Shown one piece after another: positions 1-8,476 of a stretch of 59,744 nt of DNA (positions are counted from its first letter, which is position 1; each line of letters starts with the position of its first letter). The notes below the pieces were generated by a model. The model saw nothing but the letters and a program-made list of their open reading frames with translations. It made no database searches and had not been told where the DNA came from. Made by a program: the position numbers and the translations under genes. The stretch covers positions 1-59,744 of IMG/VR virus record IMGVR_UViG_3300042861_000881, one strand, 5' to 3'. Origin of the DNA: a virus.

Positions 1-221
1 GCCGCCTTCATTGTTATGTAACTTTTACCAACACCCGCTGGTCCGGAACAAACTGTGATTTCACTTTCAATCAAAGTATCGTAATACTTCTTTTGATTTA
101 TTGTTAGAAATTTTTCTTTTGTTTTCCTTTTAATAACCTGAGTAATAAACTCTTTTTTGTTAATTGGTTTTAATACAACTTCAGGAGTTGGTTTAGGTTT
201 GTTTTTGTTGTTTACGGCCAT
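1..221 (-). CDS. PhoH-like P-loop ATPase, N-terminal part (cut by window edge)
   Basis: The first 73 codons of a gene that runs off the left edge are visible. The product starts MAVNNKNKPKPTPEVV, has a basic helical stretch, and reaches a Walker A motif, GPAGVGKS, at about residues 62-69, preceded by the segment TINQKKYYDTLIESEITVCS. This arrangement (an 'NQ..Y...I' helix followed by GPAG(V/T)GK) is typical of phage PhoH-family ATPases, which resemble the N-terminal half of a superfamily 1 helicase and bind or hydrolyse ATP. Its cellular role in phages is not settled. It sits 7 bp upstream of the gmd start on the other side of no visible promoter, so it may not belong to the glycan operon. 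Only the N-terminus is seen, so another P-loop ATPase remains possible. Confidence 0.7.
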   Translation of the reverse strand, partial: MAVNNKNKPKPTPEVVLKPINKKEFITQVIKRKTKEKFLTINQKKYYDTLIESEITVCSGPAGVGKSYITMKA

Positions 222-228
222 TTTATAA

Positions 229-1218
229 TTATTTTTGTTTATAGTAGTTTAACCAATGTTCAATCATTTCGTCTAACATACTCTCAAAGGTGTAGTCGTG
301 AGACCAACCTGTGGCTTTTACTAATTTTGAGGAATCACCTTTTAAATTATGTAGTTCTTCCGGTCTTAAAAATTTATCGTCTTGTTTAACATATTTTGAC
401 CAATCTAATTCTAATTTACCAAACACATACTCACATAAGTCTTGAACTGAATGTGATATACCTGTCGAACAAACAAAATCATCCGGAGTGTCTAATTGTA
501 ATATCTCCCACATAGCTCTCACATAATCTTTTGCGTGACCCCAATCTCGAGTGGCATCTAAATTACCTAGTTTAAGTTCATTGGATAATCCAAGTTTTAT
601 TTTAACGGCCTCTTTACAAACTTTATTAGTTACAAAGTTAGTTCCTCTTCTTGGTGATTCGTGATTGAATAATATCCCGTTTGAAATAAACATCCCATAT
701 GAATTTCTATAATTACGGCAAATGTTATAACTAAACACTTTAGCACATCCGTAAGGTGACACAGGATTCATTGGTGTAGTTTCTCTTTGGAATCCATCAT
801 CATCAATAGAGTTTCCAAACATTTCTGAAGATGACGCTTGATAAATTTTGATAGATGGGTCTAATAATTTTACCGCCTCTAAAACATTTAAAGTTCCTAT
901 CCCCGTAACATTTGCGGTGTATAATGGTTGGTCAAATGATATTCTTACATGTGACTGAGCCGCTAAATTATATATCTCAATTGGTTTAACCTCACTAATC
1001 ACTCGCACTAATGATGATAAGTCAGTTAAATCAGCGTAATGTAATTTAACTTTATCATATACTTTATCTAATCTTGATGTTTGATTTTCTGATACTGAAT
1101 TTCGTTTTAAAGTTCCGTGAACTTCATAACCTTTTTCTAATAAAAATTCTGTAAGATAAGAACCATCTTGACCATTAATCCCTGTGATTAAAGCTATTTT
1201 ATTTTCTTGTTTTGTCAT
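229..1218 (-). CDS. gmd: GDP-mannose 4,6-dehydratase
   Basis: A 329-residue extended short-chain dehydrogenase that converts GDP-D-mannose to GDP-4-keto-6-deoxy-D-mannose, the first step to GDP-L-fucose. The NADP-binding TGINGQDG motif lies at residues 12-19, the catalytic S-S-E is near 130-132 and the Tyr-x3-Lys pair is Y156/K160. The segments NHESPRRGTNFVT and LGNLDATRDWGHAKDYV are hallmark GMD sequences that contact GDP-mannose. The length is close to that of bacterial GMDs (about 350-370), slightly short at the C-terminus. It overlaps the next gene (fucose synthase) by 20 bp, so the two are translationally linked, and together they supply donor for the GT10 and GT11 fucosyltransferases in this window. 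Confidence 0.96.
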   Translation of the reverse strand: MTKQENKIALITGINGQDGSYLTEFLLEKGYEVHGTLKRNSVSENQTSRLDKVYDKVKLHYADLTDLSSLVRVISEVKPIEIYNLAAQSHVRISFDQPLYTANVTGIGTLNVLEAVKLLDPSIKIYQASSSEMFGNSIDDDGFQRETTPMNPVSPYGCAKVFSYNICRNYRNSYGMFISNGILFNHESPRRGTNFVTNKVCKEAVKIKLGLSNELKLGNLDATRDWGHAKDYVRAMWEILQLDTPDDFVCSTGISHSVQDLCEYVFGKLELDWSKYVKQDDKFLRPEELHNLKGDSSKLVKATGWSHDYTFESMLDEMIEHWLNYYKQK

Positions 1219-2101
1219 AATTTTCTATAAACCAATTTATTGTTTCTTTTAATCCCTTTTCAATTGGGGTAAATTCAAAATTAGGTAAATATGACTTTAA
1301 TTTTGAATTATCGGACGGTTTTCTAAATTGACCATCCGGTTTTGAGTTGTCAAATATTACCTTCCCTTTAAAGTTAAATTCTTTTACTAATAAGTCAACT
1401 AAGTCCGTAATACTAATTTCGATAGAATTACTGAATATTATTGGTTCGGATTCGTTATAATTATCTAAAGCCCATTCAGATAATTTAGCAATATCTTTAG
1501 AATAAATAAATTCTCTTAATGGTGTTCCGCTACCCCATACAACAAAGTCCGTATTATCTCTTTGAGCGTTATACATTTTATGTAGCAACATTGGTATTAC
1601 GTGACCTGAATTAAGTGAGAAATTATCATTTGGTCCATATATGTTTGTTGGGATTACTGAGACATATTCTAACCCATATTGTTCTCTATAAGCTCTAATT
1701 TGAATATCGGCCATTCTTTTTGCGTAAGCGTAAGGATAATTTGAATTATGTGGTTCCCCAAAATGAATTTTTTTTTCGGTTAATGGATACTCAACATTGT
1801 CCGGAAATATACAAGTCGATAAAAATGAAACTAATTTTTTAACATTATGTTTTCTTGCGGATTCAATAACGTTAGTATTAATCATTATGTTGTCGTAAAA
1901 AAACTCACCCTTATAATTCATATTGGCACTGAGTCCACCAACTCTACCGGCACAATGAATAACGTGTGTTGGATTATACTTCTCAAACATTTCATCGGTT
2001 TCTTTAATATTTCTTAAATCGTATTGTTTACCTATTTTTACATCGGAAGTGATAGATGAACCAACTAAACCATTACCACCTGTTACTAAAATTTTTTTCA
2101 T
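1199..2101 (-). CDS. fcl: GDP-L-fucose synthase (epimerase/reductase)
   Basis: A 300-residue short-chain dehydrogenase that epimerises and reduces GDP-4-keto-6-deoxymannose to GDP-L-fucose. Visible signatures are the Rossmann motif TGGNGLVG (residues 7-14), the AGRVGGLSAN loop, the catalytic Ser-Thr-Cys near 95-97 (the Cys is specific to this family) and the Y124-x3-K128 pair in YPYAYAKRMADIQ. The segment SVIPTNIYGPNDNF is also typical. It is a normal length for WcaG/Fcl proteins. It partners directly with the gmd gene downstream on the same strand. The start overlaps the stop of the DUF5672 gene by 4 bp (ATGA type), as expected in a polycistronic unit. Confidence 0.95.
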   Translation of the reverse strand: MKKILVTGGNGLVGSSITSDVKIGKQYDLRNIKETDEMFEKYNPTHVIHCAGRVGGLSANMNYKGEFFYDNIMINTNVIESARKHNVKKLVSFLSTCIFPDNVEYPLTEKKIHFGEPHNSNYPYAYAKRMADIQIRAYREQYGLEYVSVIPTNIYGPNDNFSLNSGHVIPMLLHKMYNAQRDNTDFVVWGSGTPLREFIYSKDIAKLSEWALDNYNESEPIIFSNSIEISITDLVDLLVKEFNFKGKVIFDNSKPDGQFRKPSDNSKLKSYLPNFEFTPIEKGLKETINWFIENYDKTRK

Positions 2102-2775
2102 TTAAAATTGTAATTATCAATCATTATTTTATATTTTGAATTTTTACCACCAAAATTGTGAAAACAAAATGGTTGAATATGTTCAAATTCCGGAAAAACT
2201 TCTTCTTGTGAAAAGTGCTTTGCAACATCTACATCAGCAAATTTAATACCATTATCTAAAAAAAGGTCCCTATTCCAAACACAAATTTGAGTGTCTTCAT
2301 TATAATTTCCTTGATGGGGTAACCAAGGCATATTAAACTTTTTAGGTATTTCTAATAATTTTTTACTCCGTAATGACACACTATTACCAACTTTAATCTG
2401 TTTACCGTATCTATCTATAAAAGACGTATTATTCCAAATACCCCCTATATAATCATAATTTAAAAAGTCATCATCCCAAGAATCAGGATTTACAACAAAA
2501 CCATCATCGTGAATTAACAAAACGTAATCAGTATCAACATAATCAACTAAATTGTATACCATATGATAGTTCCAAGATTCAATACTGTCAATCTTATCAA
2601 TATATTCGTATTCTATAATCTCGGGTAAATTTTCAGGTTTTTGATGTGATACTAATTTAACTGATTTAAAATTTACATCCTTACAACTATACATTAGTGC
2701 TTTAATTGTCTCGTCAATTAATATAGATGTTACGGCTATTAATGTAACATTTGGTAAATTTATTTTTTTCATCAT
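2098..2775 (-). CDS. DUF5672-family putative glycosyltransferase (copy 1)
   Basis: A 225-residue protein resembling DUF5672, found beside sugar transferases and thought to be a glycosyltransferase-like fold. It opens with a strand, LPNVTLIAVTS, and carries a probable DxD-type metal site in YVLLIHDDGFVVNP followed by W-D-D-DFLNYDYIGG. Late in the protein are GNEDTQ-like and VAKHFSQEEVFPEFE segments that recur almost unchanged in the gene at 7817..8476, so the cassette holds two diverged copies. Donor and acceptor cannot be told from the sequence. It is sandwiched by 4-bp overlaps between fucose synthase and a GT11 gene, which supports a role in the same glycan. Confidence 0.75.
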   Translation of the reverse strand: MMKKINLPNVTLIAVTSILIDETIKALMYSCKDVNFKSVKLVSHQKPENLPEIIEYEYIDKIDSIESWNYHMVYNLVDYVDTDYVLLIHDDGFVVNPDSWDDDFLNYDYIGGIWNNTSFIDRYGKQIKVGNSVSLRSKKLLEIPKKFNMPWLPHQGNYNEDTQICVWNRDLFLDNGIKFADVDVAKHFSQEEVFPEFEHIQPFCFHNFGGKNSKYKIMIDNYNFK

Positions 2776-3539
2776 AGATATATAAATTCTTTAGTTTTGA
2801 TATCCTTAGGATAAAACCCTAATTCAGGTTTATTATGATTTAACCAATAATTTGGTGCAATAATAACTTTTTTATCTGTTAACCAAGCTGCCCACCAAGC
2901 GAATGTTGAGTTAGATATAATTAACAATTTAGAATTTAATAAAACTTTAAAATCAGTCATCATATCATTTGATATACAATCAAATTCCGGGAATATTTTT
3001 TTAGATTCTTCAATATCATCTGTAATAATTAGAAATAACATTTCAGGATTTTGTTGTTTAATATATTGAATTGAATTGTGATAATAACTTGAATCAACAT
3101 ACCAATGTGTGTGATGTTTATAGTCAGTGGCTCTTAAATGGATGTAACAATATTTATCCACAGGATACTTTTCAAGTATCTCATTGGTTAATTTATCGTT
3201 TTCTACTTTAAACCATTCTCTGACAATATCTTTATATTCTTCGAAATAATAAGGGGTTTGATAAAACCCCCAAATTTTTGTATTATCATTTAAGTTTAAC
3301 ACTGTTGGATTAAACGATTGGATAGTATGGTCTTCTCTAAAAAAATGTTGTATTCCGTATTCAGTTTCTTCACCCAAATCTATTGTTGGGAAATAGTCAA
3401 TTAACTTAATCCCTTCTGTTGACGGTTCACCCACTCTAGGTATATGAAATTTGTAATTATTAATATGTGCGATAATTCTACAAATAGCATATTGAAACAT
3501 TTGGTTTCCTAATCTACCATTTAAAAAGACTGATATCAT
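2772..3539 (-). CDS. GT11 alpha-1,2-fucosyltransferase-like protein (copy 1)
   Basis: A 255-residue member of glycosyltransferase family 11, which transfers fucose from GDP-fucose. The N-terminus MISVFLNGRLGNQMFQYA is the classic GT11 start (GxLGNQmFqya). The donor-site motif, normally HxRRGDY, appears as HLRATDY in YIHLRATDY, so the second Arg and the Gly are changed, which may alter activity. The C-terminal SNSTFAWWAAWL motif and the KKVIIAPNYW segment are intact. The gene overlaps both neighbours by 4 bp. Its donor would be made by the gmd and fcl products at 229..2101. The acceptor sugar is unknown. Confidence 0.88.
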   Translation of the reverse strand: MISVFLNGRLGNQMFQYAICRIIAHINNYKFHIPRVGEPSTEGIKLIDYFPTIDLGEETEYGIQHFFREDHTIQSFNPTVLNLNDNTKIWGFYQTPYYFEEYKDIVREWFKVENDKLTNEILEKYPVDKYCYIHLRATDYKHHTHWYVDSSYYHNSIQYIKQQNPEMLFLIITDDIEESKKIFPEFDCISNDMMTDFKVLLNSKLLIISNSTFAWWAAWLTDKKVIIAPNYWLNHNKPELGFYPKDIKTKEFIYL

Positions 3540-4507
3540 ATGTTATGGTTTTTTAAAATTTGTTTATAGTATTGCTCAACATCAAGTTGATTAAAATCAA
3601 AATTTTGTATTTCATTAAAAAGTGATTCATTTTCTATGAGTAACTCTTCAGTTATATCTGTAAAATTTTTAACAAATAAAACCGGTATGCCTTTAAATAT
3701 AGTTCTTAGATAATCAGAATCAATAACAATTGGTACACGTCTCATATAAATTACTTCCCAATCTCTATGACAATCACAACCAATCGCATTACCTTCGGGA
3801 CATATCATAAATTTATGATTTTTAATTTTTGATAAATAATTAGTATAGTCAGGTCTACCAATTGATGTTGGAGTATCTACCGTAACCCAACTTTTATTTT
3901 TAAAATATTCGTTAATTTCAATACGTTTAATATTAGTTGAGACATTATGGTTTATATAAAGTAAATTAGTAGGTAAAATTTCTTTATTTAAAAATTCAAG
4001 TATTATATCTTGTCGTTCGTCAAAATCTGATAGTTTTCTTTGTAGTCCATATGGCATCGGATGAACCTTATCTCCAAAAACTGTTGAGTTTGAGGAATAA
4101 ATACCAATAACATTTTCAGGTATTTTTTCAAAAATTTCCTCGTCTATCGGAGTGTCTTCAAAACTAGTAAAAATTAAAAATTTAATATCTGTTAATTTAC
4201 TACATAAGTCTAATAAATCATTATTTAAATTAAGTTCATTAACTCTAACATCTTTAAAGTGTTTAGAATAATCATCTGTCAACTCTCTTGAGGTATATTT
4301 AATACCGGGTCTTTTATATAATCTGATGTTATCAATAAACAAAGTCATAATTGGTTTACTCTGTTTAATTTCATTATATTTTAACATAAATTCTAAATTA
4401 TTTATATTGGCATTTTTCATATATCCATCCGGTAATGATTCTCCGGATTGGTCACCAAACGAATAATCGACATTATTTCTAATATATGTTGGGTCAAATA
4501 ATTTCAT
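3536..4507 (-). CDS. Exostosin-like putative glycosyltransferase
   Basis: A 323-residue protein whose C-terminal half resembles exostosin/GT47-like GT-B transferases. Residues about 225-260 read HKFMICPEGNAIGCDCHRDWEVIYMRRVPIV when scanned in pieces, matching the pattern 'F.lcP.G...D..R.wE.l..g.IPI' used for nucleotide-sugar binding. Upstream, about residues 110-150, the FLIFTSFEDTP and IGIYSSNSTVFGDKVHPMPYG segments fit the N-terminal Rossmann half. No signal peptide or membrane anchor is seen. The donor is unknown. It sits inside the overlapping operon, sharing 1 bp with the following GT17 gene. The related gene at 32961..33839 has the same organisation. Confidence 0.65.
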   Translation of the reverse strand: MKLFDPTYIRNNVDYSFGDQSGESLPDGYMKNANINNLEFMLKYNEIKQSKPIMTLFIDNIRLYKRPGIKYTSRELTDDYSKHFKDVRVNELNLNNDLLDLCSKLTDIKFLIFTSFEDTPIDEEIFEKIPENVIGIYSSNSTVFGDKVHPMPYGLQRKLSDFDERQDIILEFLNKEILPTNLLYINHNVSTNIKRIEINEYFKNKSWVTVDTPTSIGRPDYTNYLSKIKNHKFMICPEGNAIGCDCHRDWEVIYMRRVPIVIDSDYLRTIFKGIPVLFVKNFTDITEELLIENESLFNEIQNFDFNQLDVEQYYKQILKNHNI

Positions 4508-5415
4508 TAATTTTTAATTAAGTAGTTAAACTTTGTTTTTACTAAATTTGTCAATTCTAATGGATAGTATGTGTCAACATCAACAGTTTTCAAACCGTTA
4601 AAATAATATGTTTCAACACTGTTTTTACTATAGTTAGGTCTATTAAAAAGGTCCGTGTTACTATTTATTTTTTCAGTAATTTTTGACTTAATAAAATCGT
4701 TATTAAATTCTTGATGACCATAACTTTCAAGTTTATATTTGATTCGTTCAGGACCACCCATAAAACTTAAATGCCATCCACCATTTAATATTTTATTATA
4801 TGTACCTCTATCACGTCTATTAATACATAATGACTTAGTTTTTAAATCCCCATATTTTAAAATTATGGAACCCATCCAGTTAGTACTAGAGATATTATTA
4901 ATATAATATTGATGAGCATCCATATATACGCAATATTTTTCCCCATCACTTAGTGGTGTTTTTAAATTTTTAATTATTTCAGGATTGGGCATTTCGTCTA
5001 AATCACTAAATATAATAATATCTTCGTCTTCACACTCAGATAATCCTAATCCTACATATTCTCTGTGTAAGTAGTCTCTACACCAATGTGGTTGACCACC
5101 GTCAGTTTCCGAAGAGTTTTTGATTAAATTATAATTTTGTATGATATTATTATATACTACTTTTTTATTATCCAAATATGGATTATTTAAAATATTAATT
5201 TCGTCTGAATTATAATTTTTAATATATATGATTTTATCGATAAACTTAGAAAATTTATCAATATTTTGTTCAAAATTAAAATCTTTTTTAATACCGGAAA
5301 ATGTATGGTCACACTCACTAATAACAAAATAATCGACATATGGGTCAAGTAATGTTAGTCTAATTTCTAATAAATCAATTTCATTAAAAAATAAAAAAGA
5401 GTCGTATATTTTCAT
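4507..5415 (-). CDS. GT17-like N-acetylglucosaminyltransferase
   Basis: A 302-residue protein matching glycosyltransferase family 17, the family of the eukaryotic beta-1,4-mannosyl-glycoprotein GlcNAc-transferase III. The diagnostic start is MKIYDSFLFFNEIDLLEIRL ('yD.f.ffnEldlLeiRl'), followed by VDYFVISECDHTFSGIKK, which contains the usual E.d.TfsG.kK segment. A DxDE motif in IIFSDLDEMPNPEII is the likely metal and nucleotide site, and the C-terminal WHLSFMGGPERIKYKLESYGHQEFN stretch is also family-typical. Bacterial and viral GT17 genes are known but their acceptors are mostly untested. The gene lies in the fucose/GT cassette, 4 bp from the next GT11 gene. Confidence 0.85.
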   Translation of the reverse strand: MKIYDSFLFFNEIDLLEIRLTLLDPYVDYFVISECDHTFSGIKKDFNFEQNIDKFSKFIDKIIYIKNYNSDEINILNNPYLDNKKVVYNNIIQNYNLIKNSSETDGGQPHWCRDYLHREYVGLGLSECEDEDIIIFSDLDEMPNPEIIKNLKTPLSDGEKYCVYMDAHQYYINNISSTNWMGSIILKYGDLKTKSLCINRRDRGTYNKILNGGWHLSFMGGPERIKYKLESYGHQEFNNDFIKSKITEKINSNTDLFNRPNYSKNSVETYYFNGLKTVDVDTYYPLELTNLVKTKFNYLIKN

Positions 5416-5419
5416 AATG

Positions 5420-6349
5420 TTAGTTTGTTTTTTTATAGTTAATTAATTCAGACATACACTCATCTGAAGTTGAAATTTTATTATGTCTATCTAAGTATAA
5501 CCAATCTTCCACAATTGAATCTCCACAAGACCAGTAACCATCACTTTGTTTATATGCCGCCCAATATTTTGGAGCAATTACATTTTTAATTTTTTTGTTA
5601 GTCCATATTGCCCACCAAGCAAAACTTGATGACGAAATTATTGCATTTTTACAATTATTTAATATGGTGTAATCCATCCATATTGGACCTCCTAAATGAT
5701 GATTTGCTTTATAATAATCGTTAATACCACTATTTGAAGAACCAATAATTATTACATTTGGTAATATACGTCTACTAGTATTAATATCGTCAGTTACTAC
5801 AAAAAATTTAATATTAGGATTAATTTTTTTTAAGTGTTCCATCGCATTATTATAATACTCACTATTAAGCATTGCTAAACTACCATTAAAATCACCTCCA
5901 CGAATATGTATGATACAAATATCGTCATCAATATAATCAGTTATGTTTTTATCATTAAAAATATTAATTTCTGAAATAATTTCATTTCTAAAATTTTTTA
6001 TATAATCATAACATTGCATAATCCCATCGATTTTGGTATTATCCTTAATAGTTAATAAATCATTATCTTTCTCCGTAATATCTAATCTTGATATTGGGTG
6101 AAAATTCATTTTTTCTCGATAATAATTAGGAATACCATTTGGTAGTAAATTTGGTGGACCACCTTCAGGTCCGGAACCTCCAAATACTTCATTACCAAAA
6201 TCTAAACTCATAAATTCCTTACCTTTAAATTTTTCGGATGACATTATTCCAAATTCAAAGTTATTTATTTTGGCAATAGTTTTAGTTACGAAGTAACACC
6301 ATAATTGATTTCCAAGACCTTGACCATTATATAATTCAGTGACTATCAT
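5420..6349 (-). CDS. GT11 fucosyltransferase-like protein (copy 2)
   Basis: A 309-residue GT11 homologue, longer than copy 1. The N-terminal GQGLGNQLWCYFVTKTIA motif, the donor-binding HIRGGDF (a conservative variant of HxRRGDY) and the C-terminal ISSSSFAWWAIWTNKK plus VIAPKYW motifs are present in the right order. A Gly/Pro-rich insertion (FGGSGPEGGPPNLLPNG) follows the first domain. The GLGNQLW form is more like the GT11 subgroup found in large phages and marine bacteria than the enterobacterial WbwK type; that placement is an impression, not a computed tree. The start overlaps the stop of the downstream FkbM gene by 4 bp. Confidence 0.86.
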   Translation of the reverse strand: MIVTELYNGQGLGNQLWCYFVTKTIAKINNFEFGIMSSEKFKGKEFMSLDFGNEVFGGSGPEGGPPNLLPNGIPNYYREKMNFHPISRLDITEKDNDLLTIKDNTKIDGIMQCYDYIKNFRNEIISEINIFNDKNITDYIDDDICIIHIRGGDFNGSLAMLNSEYYNNAMEHLKKINPNIKFFVVTDDINTSRRILPNVIIIGSSNSGINDYYKANHHLGGPIWMDYTILNNCKNAIISSSSFAWWAIWTNKKIKNVIAPKYWAAYKQSDGYWSCGDSIVEDWLYLDRHNKISTSDECMSELINYKKTN

Positions 6350-7053
6350 ATATTTAACATATAACTTTCGGCGGTGTTATTATACTCTGAACTATTTTTA
6401 AATTTTTCAATATCATCAGAAGAAAAGAATGTGGAATCAACATACCAATCTTCAAAAGGGTCGTTTGTTGATACATTACATATATTACCAACAATTAATT
6501 CATAACCGTAAGATTTTAAAATTTGTCTGGACTCTTCTCTGTTTTTTAAAGACTCTTCCTTATCTACACTAGGGTCATATAAATCAGTTTCAAACGTTAT
6601 TACTGAAAATCTAAACTTATCTAACGGTATTAGTTTTAAACATTCCAAAGTTTGGTTTTGAGGTTCTATATCAATTTGTAGATAATCTATTCTATTCGGT
6701 AAATTGTTGTCTGTTATTAAATCTTGATAATTGATATTTAACGCATTATCAACAATTAATTTTGTGTTTTTTCTGTTTAAAAATCCGTCATAATTTACCG
6801 GGTTAATATCAATTGATACACCCTTCCAATTATAATTTTTTTCTAATAAATAAGTGTTACTTAAATTATGTGGGTCATAAGCCCCAATCTCTAAAAAAGT
6901 TCCTTCTTTTTTACCATTTAAAACGGATAAAACAAACATATCTTGATATGCTTGTGAATAATTATTTTCTATTAATTCTGAGTCAATAAACTTGAATTTA
7001 AGACTGTCGTGTTGGGATTTGTTATAAATTTTCATAATGAGGTTGTTATACAA
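6346..7053 (-). CDS. FkbM-family methyltransferase
   Basis: A 235-residue S-adenosylmethionine-dependent methyltransferase of the FkbM type, usually acting on hydroxyls of sugars or other small molecules. Family marks are SQAYQDMFVLSVLNGKKEGTF leading into the SAM-binding loop FLEIGAYDPHNLSNTYLLE, then WKGVSIDINP, and later IDYLQIDIEPQNQTLECL followed by FSVITFETDLY. Lengths and motif order fit single-domain FkbM proteins. It probably caps or modifies a sugar in the glycan made by this operon. The start is chosen at MYNNLIMKIY; the internal Met at residue 7 (MKIYNKSQ) would be as good and would remove the overlap with the neighbouring O-methyltransferase. Confidence 0.85.
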   Translation of the reverse strand: MYNNLIMKIYNKSQHDSLKFKFIDSELIENNYSQAYQDMFVLSVLNGKKEGTFLEIGAYDPHNLSNTYLLEKNYNWKGVSIDINPVNYDGFLNRKNTKLIVDNALNINYQDLITDNNLPNRIDYLQIDIEPQNQTLECLKLIPLDKFRFSVITFETDLYDPSVDKEESLKNREESRQILKSYGYELIVGNICNVSTNDPFEDWYVDSTFFSSDDIEKFKNSSEYNNTAESYMLNI

Positions 7054-7808
7054 GTTTTATCGTCAAATCTATATTGATTAACATTTTTATGTGATAATTT
7101 TGTCATAAAGTTTTCTACTTCACCATTAAATGTTTCAAAATGTGAGGTATTAAATGTTGTATAACTAAATTTAGAATTTTTAATAAAATTTTCCAAACAT
7201 TTATCTTGGTATTCACGATTACATTCGGCTAAAGCGGAATCACTAATAAATAAGTCATATTCTTTTGGAATAAATTCATCAGTTGATTTGATAAATTTTA
7301 CTTTATTTTTTAAGTCATCAAATTTAGATATGTAAATTTTACAAAGTTCAATAACATTTGGTAAATCCACTAAAGTATATTCGTCAAATTCATATACAGA
7401 ACTAAATACTTTACATAATCCACCGTAACCACCACCAACTTCAATAATTGTCTTTGGTTTAAAATCACCAACTAATTTCTGTATATCATACACAGTATTT
7501 ATGTAACGTAACGTTGACGGAGATATCTCACCTATTCCATTATAATTATGAGTAATAGGATTACCATATAAATCATTTTCTTTGAACTTATCTAAATATA
7601 GTAATAAATTCTCAAATTTAGATTTAGTATTAATATTGTCAATCGCCATCTGACCAACAATATGTTCACCACCTTCAAGTATCGTTTGATATTTTGGATG
7701 ACGTTTAAAGTTTTCAAATTCAGATGGGTTTTTTGAAAAAACCTCACACATTTGAACATAGTTTTCAAAAATATTATCAGGACATTTGTCCCACTCTAAT
7801 TTATTCAT
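7032..7808 (-). CDS. Putative sugar O-methyltransferase
   Basis: A 258-residue protein with the sequence IIEVGGGYGGLCKVFSSVYEF, a SAM-binding motif I of the 'putative sugar O-methyltransferase' family often found in O-antigen and capsule clusters. Then come YTLVDLPNVIELCKIYI (acidic end of strand 2) and YDLFISDSALAECNREYQDKCLENFI. The N-terminal third (HPKYQTILEGGEHIVGQMAI) matches the helical lid of that family. It overlaps the FkbM gene by 22 bp and follows the DUF5672 copy 2 gene by 8 bp. The substrate is unknown; a deoxysugar made in this cassette is likely by context. Confidence 0.78.
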   Translation of the reverse strand: MNKLEWDKCPDNIFENYVQMCEVFSKNPSEFENFKRHPKYQTILEGGEHIVGQMAIDNINTKSKFENLLLYLDKFKENDLYGNPITHNYNGIGEISPSTLRYINTVYDIQKLVGDFKPKTIIEVGGGYGGLCKVFSSVYEFDEYTLVDLPNVIELCKIYISKFDDLKNKVKFIKSTDEFIPKEYDLFISDSALAECNREYQDKCLENFIKNSKFSYTTFNTSHFETFNGEVENFMTKLSHKNVNQYRFDDKTCITTSL

Positions 7809-7816
7809 ATTTTTTT

Positions 7817-8476
7817 TTAAAATTTAGGGTATATTGAATTTGTTCCGTTATAATTATGAAAAACAAAAGGTGTGATACCTTCTAATTCCGGTAACATAGT
7901 TTCGTGTGAGAAATATTTGGCTACATCAATATCGGCGAATTTACAACCTTCATCTATATACTTGTGTCGATAGTTAACACATATAAAACCATCCTCGTTG
8001 GTAAAACCGTGAAAAGGTTTCCATTCTAAGTTTAATTTAACTGGAACATCTAATAATTTTTTACTTCTCAATGAAACACTGTTACCGACTCTAATAACAT
8101 TATTGGAATTATCTCTATATGAAAAATTATCACTAGGTAAAGGCCAAGGTGCTCCAATATAATCATATTCTAAAAATTCGTCTCTCCAAGATTCAGGATT
8201 AACAACAAACCCATTATCGTGAATTAATAGTGCAAATTCTGTATCAATATGTTTGGGTAAATTATAAATTATATTATAATTCCATTCATCAATATTAGGA
8301 CTTTTTTCAGTATATTCGTGAGTTATAAAATCAGGAAGATTATCAGGTTTAATGTCTGATGCTAATTTTACCTTACCAAATTTAACACCACGACAACTAA
8401 ATTCTAATGCTTTTATTGTTTCGGGTATTCTGACACTTGTTAAAGCAATTAATGTAACGTTAGGTAGTTGTATCAT
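7817..8476 (-). CDS. DUF5672-family putative glycosyltransferase (copy 2)
   Basis: A 219-residue paralogue of the protein at 2098..2775. Shared features in the same order are LPNVTLIALTSVRIPETIKALEFSC at the N-terminus, ALLIHDNGFVVNPESW in the middle, FLEYDYIGAPWP, GNSVSLRSKKLLDVP, and DIDVAKYFSHETMLPELE near the end. The copy 1 site IHDDG reads IHDNG here, so one acidic residue of the putative metal site is lost. The two copies therefore either differ in chemistry or do not use both acids. The gene is translationally coupled, overlapping the 3' end of the reductase/GT2 fusion gene by 17 bp. Confidence 0.75.
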   Translation of the reverse strand: MIQLPNVTLIALTSVRIPETIKALEFSCRGVKFGKVKLASDIKPDNLPDFITHEYTEKSPNIDEWNYNIIYNLPKHIDTEFALLIHDNGFVVNPESWRDEFLEYDYIGAPWPLPSDNFSYRDNSNNVIRVGNSVSLRSKKLLDVPVKLNLEWKPFHGFTNEDGFICVNYRHKYIDEGCKFADIDVAKYFSHETMLPELEGITPFVFHNYNGTNSIYPKF